Shown here: piece by piece, positions 29,101 to 43,500 of the stretch
Numbering within the stretch: the first letter of the stretch is position 1
Layout of the letters: each line of letters opens with the position of its first letter
Assembly (NCBI GenBank): GCA_932294295.1
Contig: OW028576.1
Coordinates: forward strand, 45,724,128 to 45,788,127
Direction of reading: 5' to 3'
DNA length: 64,000 nucleotides
Source: Alitta virens
Taxonomy: Eukaryota > Annelida > Polychaeta > Phyllodocida > Nereididae
The notes under the pieces: generated by a model
Told to the model about the DNA's origin: nothing
Database searches by the model: none
Seen by the model: only the letters and a program-made list of their open reading frames with translations
Program-made: the position numbers and the translations under genes

Positions 29101-31564
29101 CAAGGGCACGTTCAAACAATCTATCTTGATCGCCTAATTCAAATTTCTGGACAGCCTTTGAATGATCTTCAGGTGATAGGCTTGACAGGATCTCTGATCT
29201 ATTGCTGGTGAATTTCGTGAGATTAAACCCACCAGACTTGCACGTTTGTCTCAGATCATCTATCAAATCATTACATTCTGCAACTGAGTTCACTGACTTC
29301 AAGCAATCATCAACGTAGAAGTTGTCATGAATTGTAGCAATCACAGGGTCCTTACCATACTCCAGGCTGGCCCTCCTCAGAGCAAAGTTAGAGATGCTGG
29401 GCGAAGAACTTGCACCAAACAGGTGTACTGTCATTTGGTATTCCTGTATATCTTTATCCAAGTCACCATCAGGCCACCAGAAAAACCTCAGAAAACTTCT
29501 TTGATGAGCAGGAACATGAACTTGGTAAAACATACTTTCTATGTCGGCTATAAATGCGACTGATTCCAACCTAAAGCGAGTTAGTACGCCAATTAAGTTA
29601 TTTGTTAAATCAGGGCCTTGAAGCAAACAATCATTTAGTGATTTACCCAAGTAACTTGCACTACAGTCAAATACTACACGGATCTTTCCAGGCTTGTTGA
29701 CGTTATAAACCCCGTGATGCGGTAAGTACCAAGTCTTACCAATACCAGGAATGGGCATTCCATTGGTTACCCTTTCGGCGTAACCCCTTTCCAGAATTTG
29801 ATCCATGAAAGTCTTGTAGTCCTTGAAATATTGTTCATTCTTCAGCATCTTTTTCTTCTGATAAAGTGCTCTTCTCATGGCAAATTGTCTGTTGTCTGGC
29901 ATCTGTATATCAGCATCACGAAAAGGCAGAGGAAGCTCATAGTGTCCTTTACGCTGAGAAATTCCTTCATTGGCAATTTTCATGAAAAGTAGGTCTTCTT
30001 GTGACATACCCAGTTCGCCAGGATATCTTTCCTTCATATGGTCATTGAAATCCATCTCCAGAATTTGAAGGATCACCGATGGGGAAAGAATTTCCTGATG
30101 ATAATAGGCCTGCTTTGCTGTATTACGTCATAATTATAGCAATGGGAAATGACGTCATTTTGAATTTGTGATTGTCCTTATTGCTACATAATATTTCTGT
30201 GTGTTCAACATTTATGTTAAACACCAATCCTGAGCATACAATTTTTTTTTTGTGATAAATCTACTAGAAACTTTGAACATTTGATTTTCATTAGTGTATC
30301 TAAATTAACGAATTCCTTCTTTCTTTGATATGAAACCATCAACGCTGGTTTGTCATACTGTGAATCGCCAACAGACTTACATTGATTTAATTGCACTGTC
30401 TTCTCTGGGTATAATTACTCTTGACGTTTACTGGTCAGTTGTACCAAAACAGGACATACTTGCAAAAAGCTGAGGCAGGAATACACCCCCTTGTTACATA
30501 ACAGCCATCAGGACATTGACCTTGTTTAATCACGTACTATATAATAACGTCATTATTTGACAATTTTTCTTGCACTCTGTGAGCTCACCATGGCCATTGT
30601 CTACTGATGACATCACAATACTTAAATCTGATTACAAAGAGAGGTCAATGAGGCAAAAATGCCAACATGGCTGCTCCGTTAACAGGGCAGGGCGCATAAA
30701 GTATATGCATTCAATGAATTAGAAATAAAACCATTTTATAGATAAGACAAAGGCATACAACATGCTGTAAAAAGTCCCGAGTAAATTATTATTCGTTACT
30801 TGTAAAAGATAATGTCAGAAACGCATCTTTAAATGACAATATCATCAGCATACCTGATTGTCTCCGACTGGAATGGGGGTGATGGGTCCATAACCCCCTC
30901 GGGGTGAGATGGTGAAATTTGTTCGGGCTTCATTGATGGCTTTTCGCACGGCTTGCTCTATCTGTTGTGGACTTACGTGGGCCTGAAATGAAATAAACGA
31001 AAATTAAGACTTACGAGAAAGTCATATCAATCCTTCATACCTGATGATGTGGTCTGCTGGATGGTTCCTCCAGTGCACCCCTTCCCTTATTAGGTGGCAC
31101 CCCTATACCAACATGTCATTGTCTTTGGGGTGACATCTTCCACTTTTATACTTACTTTGGTGTGATTGTCTTTTGTTGTGTATGTGCGATTAGGTGGGTG
31201 AATAATGTTACTCTGACTCTGAGTGAGCGTATAGCTCAAGACATCCACAAGCGGTCAGAATTAACAACCGTGAACCTGGGGCTATAACAAATGACCACTA
31301 TACCAGCATTAATTATTATATAAAATAGGACATAGAATCAACTAAAAAAGAAACTCCTAGTTTTCAATGCAGGCTTGGCAGTTCCTTGTACTTGGTGTCT
31401 ATCCTGAGGCAAGTAAAAGACTCTACGTATGCCATGGGTCCATGTGCAGCACGGGTGGACCCCTTCCCTCTCTATCCTCATCAATTAACCCTTGTTAGTG
31501 GTAAGAACTTGGCTTAGAATATCTATCTATCTATCTATCTACTTACTACCTACCTACCTTCTAC

Positions 31565-31596
<32 letters not shown>

Positions 31597-34500
31597 GTCT
31601 AGCTGTCTGTATGTCTATCTACCTATTTATCTATCTATCTATTTATCTATCTGTCTGTCTATATGTCTATCTATCTGCACCAATATTTTGGCCTGTAGTA
31701 ATATCTTAGTCGATGACCACAGGAATAACTTCAGCTAACCGGCCTGAGGCACAGAATGAAGGTTTTATTAGTTTCTGTAACAGATCTAGTTGCTGAAGAA
31801 ATCTGATCAAACAACTGTCAACATCCAGGACAGGACACTGTATAGTTGCTTCCTATAAAACTGTTTGCAACACCTTGAAAGACACCTAAGTGTTCATTAA
31901 TCGTAGACAGGCTGCAGACCAGTTACAAACTGATATAAACTGTAGCAACTACACCTGGAATCAGCAAAATTTGCCAATTAGCTAAATTCATTTGTCACCC
32001 TAAATAATTGGCCATAATGAACATGTAACAGTTGGGATGTACAGTTAGTTTCATTAAAATGACCCATCAATTGAACCTAGGCAAAGATAGAACTAATGCT
32101 ATACGATGCTACCTTCCACTAAATTGAACTGTCTGGCTATAGTTGGCTACACAAAGCCAGATCTAAAAGTACTTGCAGCACCATCTGTTGCCTAAGTTGA
32201 GAGTTACACATATTAGTCATTTCTTGTTGAAAAGATGCATGTCACTTGCACATACATATTTACTATATATTGGATATATTTCTTACATTTATGAAAGGTT
32301 TATATTTTTTCAGTGGTGGTAGGTGTAAGCCAACTATAAGCCAGCAGTGGACAAAGGTGACTGGCTTTAGCCAGTTATAGCTACAGCCAGGAATAGGTAG
32401 CTACAGCTGTCTAGAGTGTACCATATTTTATGAAACTAACTGTCGCTCATGAAGAGCGCCCAGGCCTGGGACCAAACCCAAAACCTTCAGCAGAGCTGAC
32501 CAATATGGAATGGGCGGATGTCTCAACCATTAGGCCACCCGGCTGCCTAACTTAACATTTCTGTCTGTTTTGTGCCGCCCAATGCTATTAATGGCAGAAA
32601 AGAAAATTACATGTGGACATTACGATTAATTTTAATGACGTAATACTTAGCTCGAAGAGAGACACAAAGACGGACACGAAGAGAGGCCCCAATGATCATC
32701 ACGCCTATCTTAAGTAAAAATCTACATCCACCTTATAACCATTTCGCAGTCGAAACTATACAACAATGGTCAAGTAATGATGTCATAAAATATCTCATAA
32801 TTAAAATGAGGTCATTGAGGCAAAAATGCCAACATGGCTGCTGTGTGAAAAGGGTGATTTGATAGTGAGGTAGTCTTCAAACGCTCAAAATAATTGCCAC
32901 CTGTTTAAGTCATACAGTTTCCATACAAAGCATGAAGCAGCAAAATGGACTGAATGTCAATAAGTCAGAACCCAATCTGTTCAATCATAACATCACCTGT
33001 CTGCTTAAATCAAATTGTGAACAGTCCGGTACATTAAATTTTTGTATTTTTTAAACATGTGAACATTCTTATCTTTTTGTGTAAATTTTAATCTTATTGT
33101 GACATTATGATCAGTATTTGTTATATATTTTTTAAAATTTTAATCTAATATTGATATTTTAATCAGTATTTGTGATTTGATCTGTGATTAATCCTCCATC
33201 TTTTATGTACTTACATATTATTTTGCTTTAATTCTGAATGTCTAAGAGCAGGACTCTCCCCAGAAAACATCAAATTATGGCAACTGGGACCTTGAATGTT
33301 AAGCTGTATATTATGTATAAAATAATGAGAACTTGTATATCATATTTCTGTAGATGTAGTTTTAGATAGATGTAGAGAGTAGATATGTGACATATATATC
33401 TTTTCTGATCTGAAAAAGTGTTCATAAAAGCTATATATATATTTAAAAATTTTTTTATTCTTTTCTTTTTTTTTTGGCCTTTCTATCATTATTGTTATTT
33501 CTCATGGTCGCTGATAACCAATAGAAATTAAATCGGGAACAAATAACGAATAATTAATCATATAGGTTGGAGGTCATTATTGGTCAGCATAATGATTCAT
33601 TACTATACCATCACAATTAAATTCAATGCCACCATTCTTTGCACAAACAGCAGCCTTGACAATTTATGCAATAACATTTACAATTTCTACATTAACCTTC
33701 CAACCACTTCGCAGTCAAAACTATACAACTACTGTAGAACAACTCGAGTTACTTTACAAACCACTAACTACGCTATATACCCCACTCGAGATATTAGTAT
33801 TTTTACATCTGCTACCACCCTGGCCAAAAGCAACAGCGTAAGATACCATGCAGGCAATAAAAATATATTCCGCAGATATAAATATGATCCGGCCCCAACT
33901 ATGTAATATATGCACCAACGAAGAGCTGTATCTTACATATAGTGGATGGAGTGTTGATTTCCTGTTTCAATATGCGGTGTATATAAAGTATAGTAAACGT
34001 TGCATCTGAAGTAAGTCGAATATAGTAAGCACTTTTTTTTGTTATATTTAGGCTGGGTAACACTTCCACAAGAGGTTTTCCATGTGGCACAGAATAAAAA
34101 GTACAATAAGAACAAATGTATAAAATATAGAAAAACAGCTGTAAGAGTTTGCACATTTACATAAATGTTTACACTTTTTGACTCAATTAGCTGAATAACA
34201 ATTTTACCTGATGTTTAAATTGATCAAGTGTCAAGGTTTCTTAAATATCACTTGGTAATACATTCCGAAGTACAGATCCACGTTAAATAAATGACTTTTT
34301 CAAGATATCAGTTCTACAATACGGTACACGGGTATTCATAGTATAACTATTCGAATATTAACATCATTGATATTGCAAGCCATTACAATGGAATTATATA
34401 TTTTGAATTTAGATGTTGATAAACACAATGTGCATATAGTGTATATACTAGGGCTCGGCGAATATCGAGGATTAATCGAATCGAAAATCTGAAAAATTCG

Positions 34501-37500
34501 ATTCTCGATTATTGATTTGTAACCTCGATAACTTCGCGCGCTATATCATCTCGTTTTGCCGCAAAAATCCATCAGGTGGCCGCGGTTGTCATGTGCTGCC
34601 ACCTGGATTGAACTGCAAGTACTAATGATTCATATATAAAAATTGATAGATTTTGGTATGAAAGTATGATTTCATTGAAGTTGCACAGCACTTTGTGTGG
34701 GTTACATCAAATAATATATTATTATATTAATCGATAATCGGTTGCCAGAAGCCCCGATTAATCGATTACAAAACATTGAACCGATTCCTAGCTCTAGTAT
34801 ATATACAGTACAGAAAACCTTCAAATTCAAATAGACAACCTGATATAATTTGAGTCTGGCAAAGTTTCGACTTGTGTAAATAATAAGCAATTTAAATGCA
34901 AAGGTTGATATACTGTTTCAATATCCGCTGTATATAAAGTATTGCGAAGCTTCTGTCGAATTCAAATGGATCACCTGATTTAAATGAAGACTTGTAAGTA
35001 GAAAAACAAACAATTTGAATCAAAATGTTTAACTTTGGTTGAAGTTGTGCACAACTTCGATCTCCGCACATTTGAAATAATTCTCTTGTGTTTTATTATC
35101 CACTTCTCCATAAGATCACATATTTCAACAACCCACATTTGCAAATAACCGCAAATAAAACAAACTGTAACTCAGAACTATTAACTCGCAGCTAGAAAAG
35201 GCATCTCTTTCTCTATGACCTAAATAAGCAGTATAAGCCCACTAGATTTTTTTTGTAAATAATCGATTAATCGGGGCTTCTGGACAGTTGTTTGATCAGA
35301 TTTCTTCAGTTTTTTTTTTTAAAAGCCACTCCCAAATGTACATATTTTAATATGTGATATTTCGAATAAATTGTTCTGAGTTCAGTTCTTACTTTAATAT
35401 ACACTAGTAATAAGAATCGTGTCCATCATTGGGGTAATTTGGTAATAACTTAATTTACCAGTTTTGCAATGATCTACCAGCCAATCAGATATGTTGATTC
35501 ATCATGGAACCTACAACATTTTGAAATGTAATTAACACTAAATAAAACATCCTACAACTCAGAACTATAACTCGCAGCTGCATAGTATAGAACGAAGACC
35601 CTCGTCCGAGCTTAATCCTTGCGGAGAACGGAGTATAGAAAAAGCCGTCTAAGCAGTATGAGGGTCAAGAGGTTTCCCATGGGAAGGAAGTGGCACTCTT
35701 GATGAGATGGTGTGCCATCCTACTACAACGCTTGAGTGTTAGCAAAGGCTAGAGCTGGGTGGCGCGTATTACAGAAAACAGGGCCGCACGAAATAGAGAA
35801 TATCAGAACTGGACTGGTTAAAATAATATGTAATGGCAAATTTATGCCATTACAGAAAACTGGGCTGGATGAAATATAGTTTAATTGAAAATATAAGATA
35901 TTAATGGAGTCTTTTCACTGAGCAGCCCTGAATTCAGCAAGACATAAGTCTTTCCTTTCCTCTTATTACTCATTTTGCTTTTCAGACATAGTAGGTCATA
36001 ACTAACTGATTTCATAAATGTAATTTACTCAAAGAAAAAGGGGAAATGAATTGAGTAATAAGATGTCAAATATACATTAAAATGCACTAAAGATACTGCT
36101 GCTAAGATGCACTTTGCTTCAGCCAATCACAGCCAAGGACGGGATCTTTTTCAGCCAATAGAATTGCAGTATTCTGTTGTAGCCACCTGGTGGAAATATA
36201 GAAAACCTTCCGTGTAAATCCACTATTAGAGAACTGGGCTGTTTGAAGTGAAACATAATGGAGAATATATGCTATTACACAAGTCGTTGTGTAATCATCT
36301 CATCACTACATCTGTCTCTGACAACTGTTCATACATCAAGCACTTGATAATCTGATTGTTGGTGGGTGAACTAGGGCTTTACGTCCTGTATTTCTGCACC
36401 TGATGGGCTAATTAGGACAGGCAGGGACCATGGCAATGAGATGATGGATGAAACAGTCATCCTTAGGCTCAACTGGGGAATTGAACCCGGGACCAAGTGG
36501 TTGGAAGCTCTGCATGCTACTACTGAGCTAGGCCCCAACCCCAATTGATAATCTGACAACTGACAACTAGTCGCCTTAAAAACAGCCTCACATCTTCAAG
36601 TCTTCCGACAATAAAATTGTTGAATTGTTAATTTTATTTGTAGCTTCTATCATTGTACTAAACTTTCAATTTACTAAGGCTACCAATCAATTAGATTCCA
36701 GATGCCTTGTTCTTGGGTGTCTATGTAGGGGCACGTGCAAAACCCCACCTAGGGGTACATGGCAAAATGTGCCATGTGCGTTTTCCATGTGTCTGGATAA
36801 ACGCATGTGTTTTGCCTCATTATAATTAGCTAAAAACCATGCGTTTCCATGCGTTTATCCTTCTCATGGAAAACGCACGTGGCACATTAGGCCATGTAGT
36901 TTTGTTAACAAATTCCAATACAATAGAGATGATACAAAATGAATCTGGTGTGCAAAAACTTATTCGCACCGCTATACAACAAAGTCACAATATGTAGTTA
37001 TTCCACAAAGAGGCTCCGCAATTCGCAATCCAACAGAGAGGAAGGCAGACGGATTGCGAGTGACGGCTAATCATGGAGCCAGACACTATTCAATAATGGA
37101 TAATAAAAGGAATCTTGAGGACAGACGGAACCACTGCGTCTGACAACTCACGTTAACTCCGCCCCAGCGAATTATCATAGAGAAAAGACCGTACTTCTTT
37201 GCTTATAATTGTATTATATTATTTTTTGTATTATTATAAAAATCTTTTGATATTATATTATTTTTATTTGGTTATATATACCATTTCACTAACTGGGTGA
37301 CTACAGCTTCTTTGAAATTAAATTTAAGAACGTTTTTAAGACTTCCAAGCAAATAAAGATGATATATATATTTATATATATAAATATAAGAAAATTATAA
37401 TTGTTATTATCAGCAAAAATGTAAGAACGCATTATCAGCACATTAAAGTTCTTGTATGAAATTGCTGTATCAAAATATAAATGTGAAACATGATGTAGAC

Positions 37501-40500
37501 TCCCAAGTTTCATCACCTCTTCATTATGTCTACCTCTGCAAAAGGTGACATAAGCTGACAATACAAATATGTAGGTCTTACTTAGTATGTTAGGGGCGCC
37601 CTGAATTTAATAAAATACAATATAAATTGACATCATTCCCTCGATTGACACAGATCAATTAACTACATCTTAGAAATAATTGTAAAAAAGTGCAGTATAG
37701 CGGACCCTGATTTATGACCATATTTAACAAGCCTCTTTGCATGGCCTATGATGTAAAAGTGCTTGAAATCAATTTATGACGTCACAAACTAATGTAGTTA
37801 TTTTTATTTTTAATGGACGCCAAATATGGGCATAGATTTGGGTCCGCTATACTGCACTAAACCCAAATAATTTGTCTTGAATTACACTGAACACCAGGGT
37901 TTGCAATTGAGTAAAAACAAAAGTAATCCAGATTTCCAACTAGATTTGATGGAATATTACATCTCAAACACACACCGGTCCATGTTTGAGTCCGTTTCAC
38001 AACGGTGTTACAAACTGAATGCTCCGGATTACAATCGAAAGAATGTGGTAGCCACCCGAGACATCGAAAGACTTCCAAGTATCCGAGCAAAGACCTCTCA
38101 GACAGTATTTAGCGAGTGTCTGGCGACGAAAGTGTTATTGCCAGAACGGGCAATGGAAGGAAATTGAAACGGACACGTCAATCCCATCCTTTATGATGTT
38201 ACTCACAAAGCCGTTCAAGTCTAAAGTGATTTCGTGGCTGCCTTGTGTGGATAGTTGTGGACACATGACGATGGCTGGTTCGGCAGGGTCTTAAGAAAGA
38301 CCTTGGTTCTTGTGTTAGTTCAGTGAGTAACACTTAATTCAGTTCTCCATAAGACCTTGGTCTCAAGTGATTTCAGCCATCTTGTTCTGAAGGTGATCAG
38401 GCGGGTCTCAAGGTTAAAGGATTAGTTAGGTCTTCAGAAAGTTAAATGCTGAATTCAGTTATCCTAGAGTCCTGGCATTTGAGGCCCACAGTAAATCTTT
38501 TTATAAGTGGCTCGTCAGACAGAGGCTATACATAGCTATACATCTGTTGATATACCATACTAACTATCTATCCAAATCTATCCCCAGGAAATCCAGATCT
38601 GGCAAGACACCTGCTGCCATCTGGTGTTATAACTACAAACAACTAAAGCATATGTGGGTCAATTGACAAACAGATGCAAAATGTTGGTTCTTTATTTTCA
38701 GTAAAGGAAGTGAAAGACACAGCCCAGGTTGTATCACTTCATCATGACGTCTGCCTCAGACAGCTTTAAGCTAGCATTAACGATACAATACAATACAGCA
38801 CAAAACAATTTAGCCACACTGTACACCGCTGTATGAAATCCTGTATTAATTGAGTTCCTTTCCAAGCGTCATTATAATACATGTAATAGTTTCATTACAG
38901 TCGATACAAACGGATCAGAAAAAAAAGTACAATGCTGACGCCTGGTGGTACACAACCTAAGCCCATGACAATGTGTATGTGTGATTAGGGCTTTACGTCC
39001 TGTATTTCTGCACCAGTTGGGCTAAACAGCCATCCAACTTAGGCTCGACCGGGAAGCTCCTGACAAGCAGTACATGGCGGATGTGTACCATAAGACATAG
39101 AAAAAAAGTGTCCAGATAAAAGTTATGCAAATAATTTTTATATTAATTGAGAAAAAGCAGCAAATAAACAAGCAAGAACATCCATTCCAGCTACTTAAGA
39201 TAGTACATCCCAAACACTCGTTATGATGGCCAAGTCCAAATTTGGGATAAGTAGCTTCGCTTCAGTCATGATTGTAACGTTACACTTCTCTGCTGTTTGA
39301 CAAGTTTTCTGATTATGATATTGACAACGGCATCAGTTTCAGCTGAGCCTGCAGAAAAGTTTTTCTCTTGGCAATAAACGAGAAGCAAAATTGTCTAGAC
39401 AAATTGTCGAGTAAGGACTGTTTATCGGAGCGACGGCCAAGAATGACACTTGGCACGACTTGAGTAATACGCAAGCTTCAACAAATATCTCCTAGGAACC
39501 GAAATAGCATGTCCATCTACAACAGGAAACCACTGGCACCACAAATTCTATGAACAAGTCAATCGTGAAGGAATAGATGGTGACGAGTACATCCCATGTG
39601 ATGCGACAGGAATTAAGATGTGGCTCATAAACAGTGCAGGGAGCGAGGTACAAATTATGTGCAAACACCAGTCTTAATTGTGAGGTGGTGTTTACTGTTT
39701 GCCAGCATACACATGTACATTACATTGTACTTTAGCACCAAAACAATGCGTATGCTTCTCTACAAAAAAGTGTACCACAAGGAGTTACAATATATCCCAT
39801 ATGATTGATGCATTGTTCTTAAATAATGGCAAGCCCCAGTTCTAATTGTCAACCTTATTTCTTAATTGTGTCTTTAAAATTTCTGAACTATTTGGCAACA
39901 CATCATTCCACTTGAAACAGTGTACTTCAAGGTCCTACAATATGACCTATCATTATTTTGGCAAACAGCGAAATTATGTTCGATATAACCTTTGTTAGAT
40001 AAAGCATTAGCAAATACCATTCAGTGCTCACAAGCTCATTACAGGCATAACATCACTTTGCTAATTACCAGCATATTTATGATGTTTTCCTGACATTTAA
40101 TTAACTTTTTTGGCCCGTCTTATTGGCATTTTGGAATCCTGCGTTTTGCTGATGAAGCACGTTGGGACAATCTAAAGTTTCGCAACTCAGAGGAACACCT
40201 ACAGCGGAACCTTGCAATTTAGACCACCTTGCTATTAAGACCACCTCACCACTATCAAGACTACCTAGCTATTGAGACCACTTCACTATCAAGACTACCT
40301 CACTATTAAGACAACCTTACTAATAAGACCACTTTACTGTTAAGACCACCTCACTTATAAGACCACCTCACTGTTAGGGCCACCTCAATGTTAAGACCAC
40401 CTCGCTAGTAAGAAAACTTCACTGTTAAGACCACTTTACTATTAAGTCCACTTTACTATTAAGACCACCTTACTATTAAGACCACTTTACTATTAAGACC

Positions 40501-43500
40501 ACCTTACTATTAAGACAACCTCACTATTAAAAATACATTGCAATGAATACCACAATTATTGGACTTATGGTGCCCTGTACCTGAGGCAAGAAAAGACCCC
40601 ACCCAATGGGATAAATGTGTAACATGGTGCGGACTCCTAGCAGCTTTATCATCTCATCATTACGTCTACTTGCAGACTATGAATTGAGATGATTATATAA
40701 TCCAAGACAAAAATACATCTCTAGCACTAAATAACATAAAGAAAAGATGGAGGGATATGTACAATGATGACCTGGCAAGGACTGCTGAGCAGGTTACAGA
40801 ATTATGCTCAATAAGAGACAGTTGCACCAATGAATATTCAGTTACAGAGAATGTGAAGATATCATCTTGTTCTTATGCACTGTGTGATGTCACTATTGCA
40901 GGGTTTTAAAGCACTGGTGCTGTATTAACGTTTTGATTTTTAAAAATATACTTTTGTTTTTAGTCTTTACTTTTGTTTTTACCGTGTAATAATTTTATAT
41001 TGCGAATAAAGAATTTCAAACAAACTGTTATATATATGGCAATTCACACTTTGGTCACCTCGTAAGCTACGGTGTTATCCCTATTATTCTGGCCGGGTAC
41101 GATGCAGACTCTCGAGGTAATTTGTTCGATAACTGCTTTCTTATTCATATGCAATAAAGACCCTGGGAGCTCAGTCAGGAGACTCGGATGTACACTTAAT
41201 ATTCTGTCCGAGCTAGTTGCTAAGAAACAAGACAAAAAGTTGGTTGCCATGGAGAATCGGTAGTATACGGCCGAACAATACTATAACAATGTATAAGATG
41301 TGAGATACCATGAAAATGTATTTGTTATACTGAGGTAAAACTAAAAAGTCGTTTGCCATAGAGAATTGGTGGAGTATTGGTTAAAGAAGGTGTTAGCCAA
41401 CGTTCCTTTTAATTTTATTTCTAAAACCAAAAGGGCTAAAAATAGAAATTTTTTAAAATTTCTAATTTGTTTTCAAAAATTATAACTATTATGCCTTTCG
41501 CCTAACATCCTCAAAACTATTTTTCTATTATTTTCGACTATTTAAAAGTAAAAATTTTAAGCATAGATATATCTATCATATATCCTACAATTGTATTGTT
41601 ATCATGATGTTTCAAATTTCAAGCATTTTTCCGTTAATCTATCACTGCCAGAGTACAAATGCATTTGTCATTTTGAAATTTGATAATGCTTATCTTCCTT
41701 GTACAGGACAGCTAAAAGGCCTATATTGATGAAGGCCACGTTTGCTAAATTCTATGTTTAACATTTAATGACATATGGAATTTTCAATAAAATAAATATT
41801 TTCTAAAGCAACCCAAAAAGTTAAAACAGTAAATAATGATCATCATGTCATTTTGTATTATTTTAATGCTGCTTAATTTTTATACAGAAATTTATAAAAT
41901 AAAAATATTATTATAATATATTATCATATATATGACGTCTGAAGCTCAATCAGCTTATATGGAAAACAAAATGATGAGAGAATGATTTAAAGTCTCATTT
42001 GGACAACTTTAAGCTGCTGAAATGTTCTCATTAAGCATTGTCAAGGCTACTTTGGATGGGATTTGAACCTGGGTCCTTCCAAGGAGCTGGCCAATGTCTT
42101 TACAATTAGACCACTCGACTGCGAAAATTTCAATTATTTACTTTTTGAAAATTATAGTCACAGGAATACTGATTAAGTCAATGAATTTAAATTTAAGTTC
42201 ATGCCTCATGTACCAGTTTAAATGTTTATATCAGTAAAACATAAAATCAAAAAGCTTAGCCTTGTCAATCGTATTATTTGAATTCAAAATATTAAGTTTC
42301 AGCTTCCTATTAAAAAGCACATATCACAGTGTATCTAATGTGCTAAAGTCTAATAGCACACATAATTTCATAAATCATAAAATAGATGTCATCATGGTTC
42401 GTATCAGATGGCCTGATATTAGTTAAAATGATATATCCTTTTATAGGTCTATCACTATTTTGCATTTCAATTGTTTTTTCTTGAAAAACATAAAAAAAAA
42501 GGTATTTAAAGAACATGAAAGGGAGACTCAGATATTGATAGCATTTAGAAAATGTTTATTAGCTACAAAATGCCTACCTTTGCAAAAGTTCCTTCATGGA
42601 GTGAACCATTTACAAAATCCAGATCTGACATTGGTGATAACAGCACATTTCACCCACAATTGGTGTCATGTATTTAGAAGTTATCAAATCAAATTATATT
42701 GGAATATAAGTGTAATATCTAGGCTATGGTTAAAATCTATAACCTAGCTCAAACCTTAACAAGGAACTTATGTAAAAGATCTTAACTATTACTTTAAGAG
42801 AACTTAATTACTGTAAAATTAAGGGTTGTGACCAGTGTCCACCCCAGAGCAAAGGCCAATAGAATGATGCCCTGTGTGTTCAGTCAAGGGGTAATGACCA
42901 ATAAGGAAAAGACCCCTGGCAACTAAAATGGCAATTTTCAGTGGTGCAGATTTTAAATTTCTCTAGGGGGGATGAAACCTCTTAGAGCCACAAAATCATA
43001 AACATTTACATTAATTTTTGCAATCTCAGAGGTCAGCGCAATGTTGCTCTGAAGCCCCCACCCATTGACCCAGCCCATGGACACCCCCTTTCGCCATTTA
43101 AGAGGTCAGCGTAATGTTGCTCTGAAGCCCCCACCTGCTGACGCAGCCAATGGACACCCTCTTTCATTTGCAATTGACTTTTTATTCTAGTTTTTTTTGT
43201 ATTGACCTACAGTATTAACTCATTCTTATATTCATGTATATATATGTAAGAAAAACTGGAACTGACTTGCATTTATTAAGTAAATATTTGGAAAAACTAG
43301 TAGATTATAGATTGTAAACACTAGAGCAGATGTAGACACTAGACTTGGTTTTGCAATGTTGTATGTTTTGTATGTTTGTTTTGTAATGTCATATGACACA
43401 ATTTCTAGGTGGGGGATGTATCGCCACCATCCCCACCCAAGGATTTGGAATGATGGCAACTTTTATATGGAAATTTATAAAAAAATAATTTCATTCTTAC

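Larger units (their letters stand above)
30983..43500. other. 12.5-kb intron between exons 4 and 5
   Basis: A nest of SINEs, MITEs (34449, 36756, 37689) and microsatellites listed separately. I see no host exon. Confidence 0.55.
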
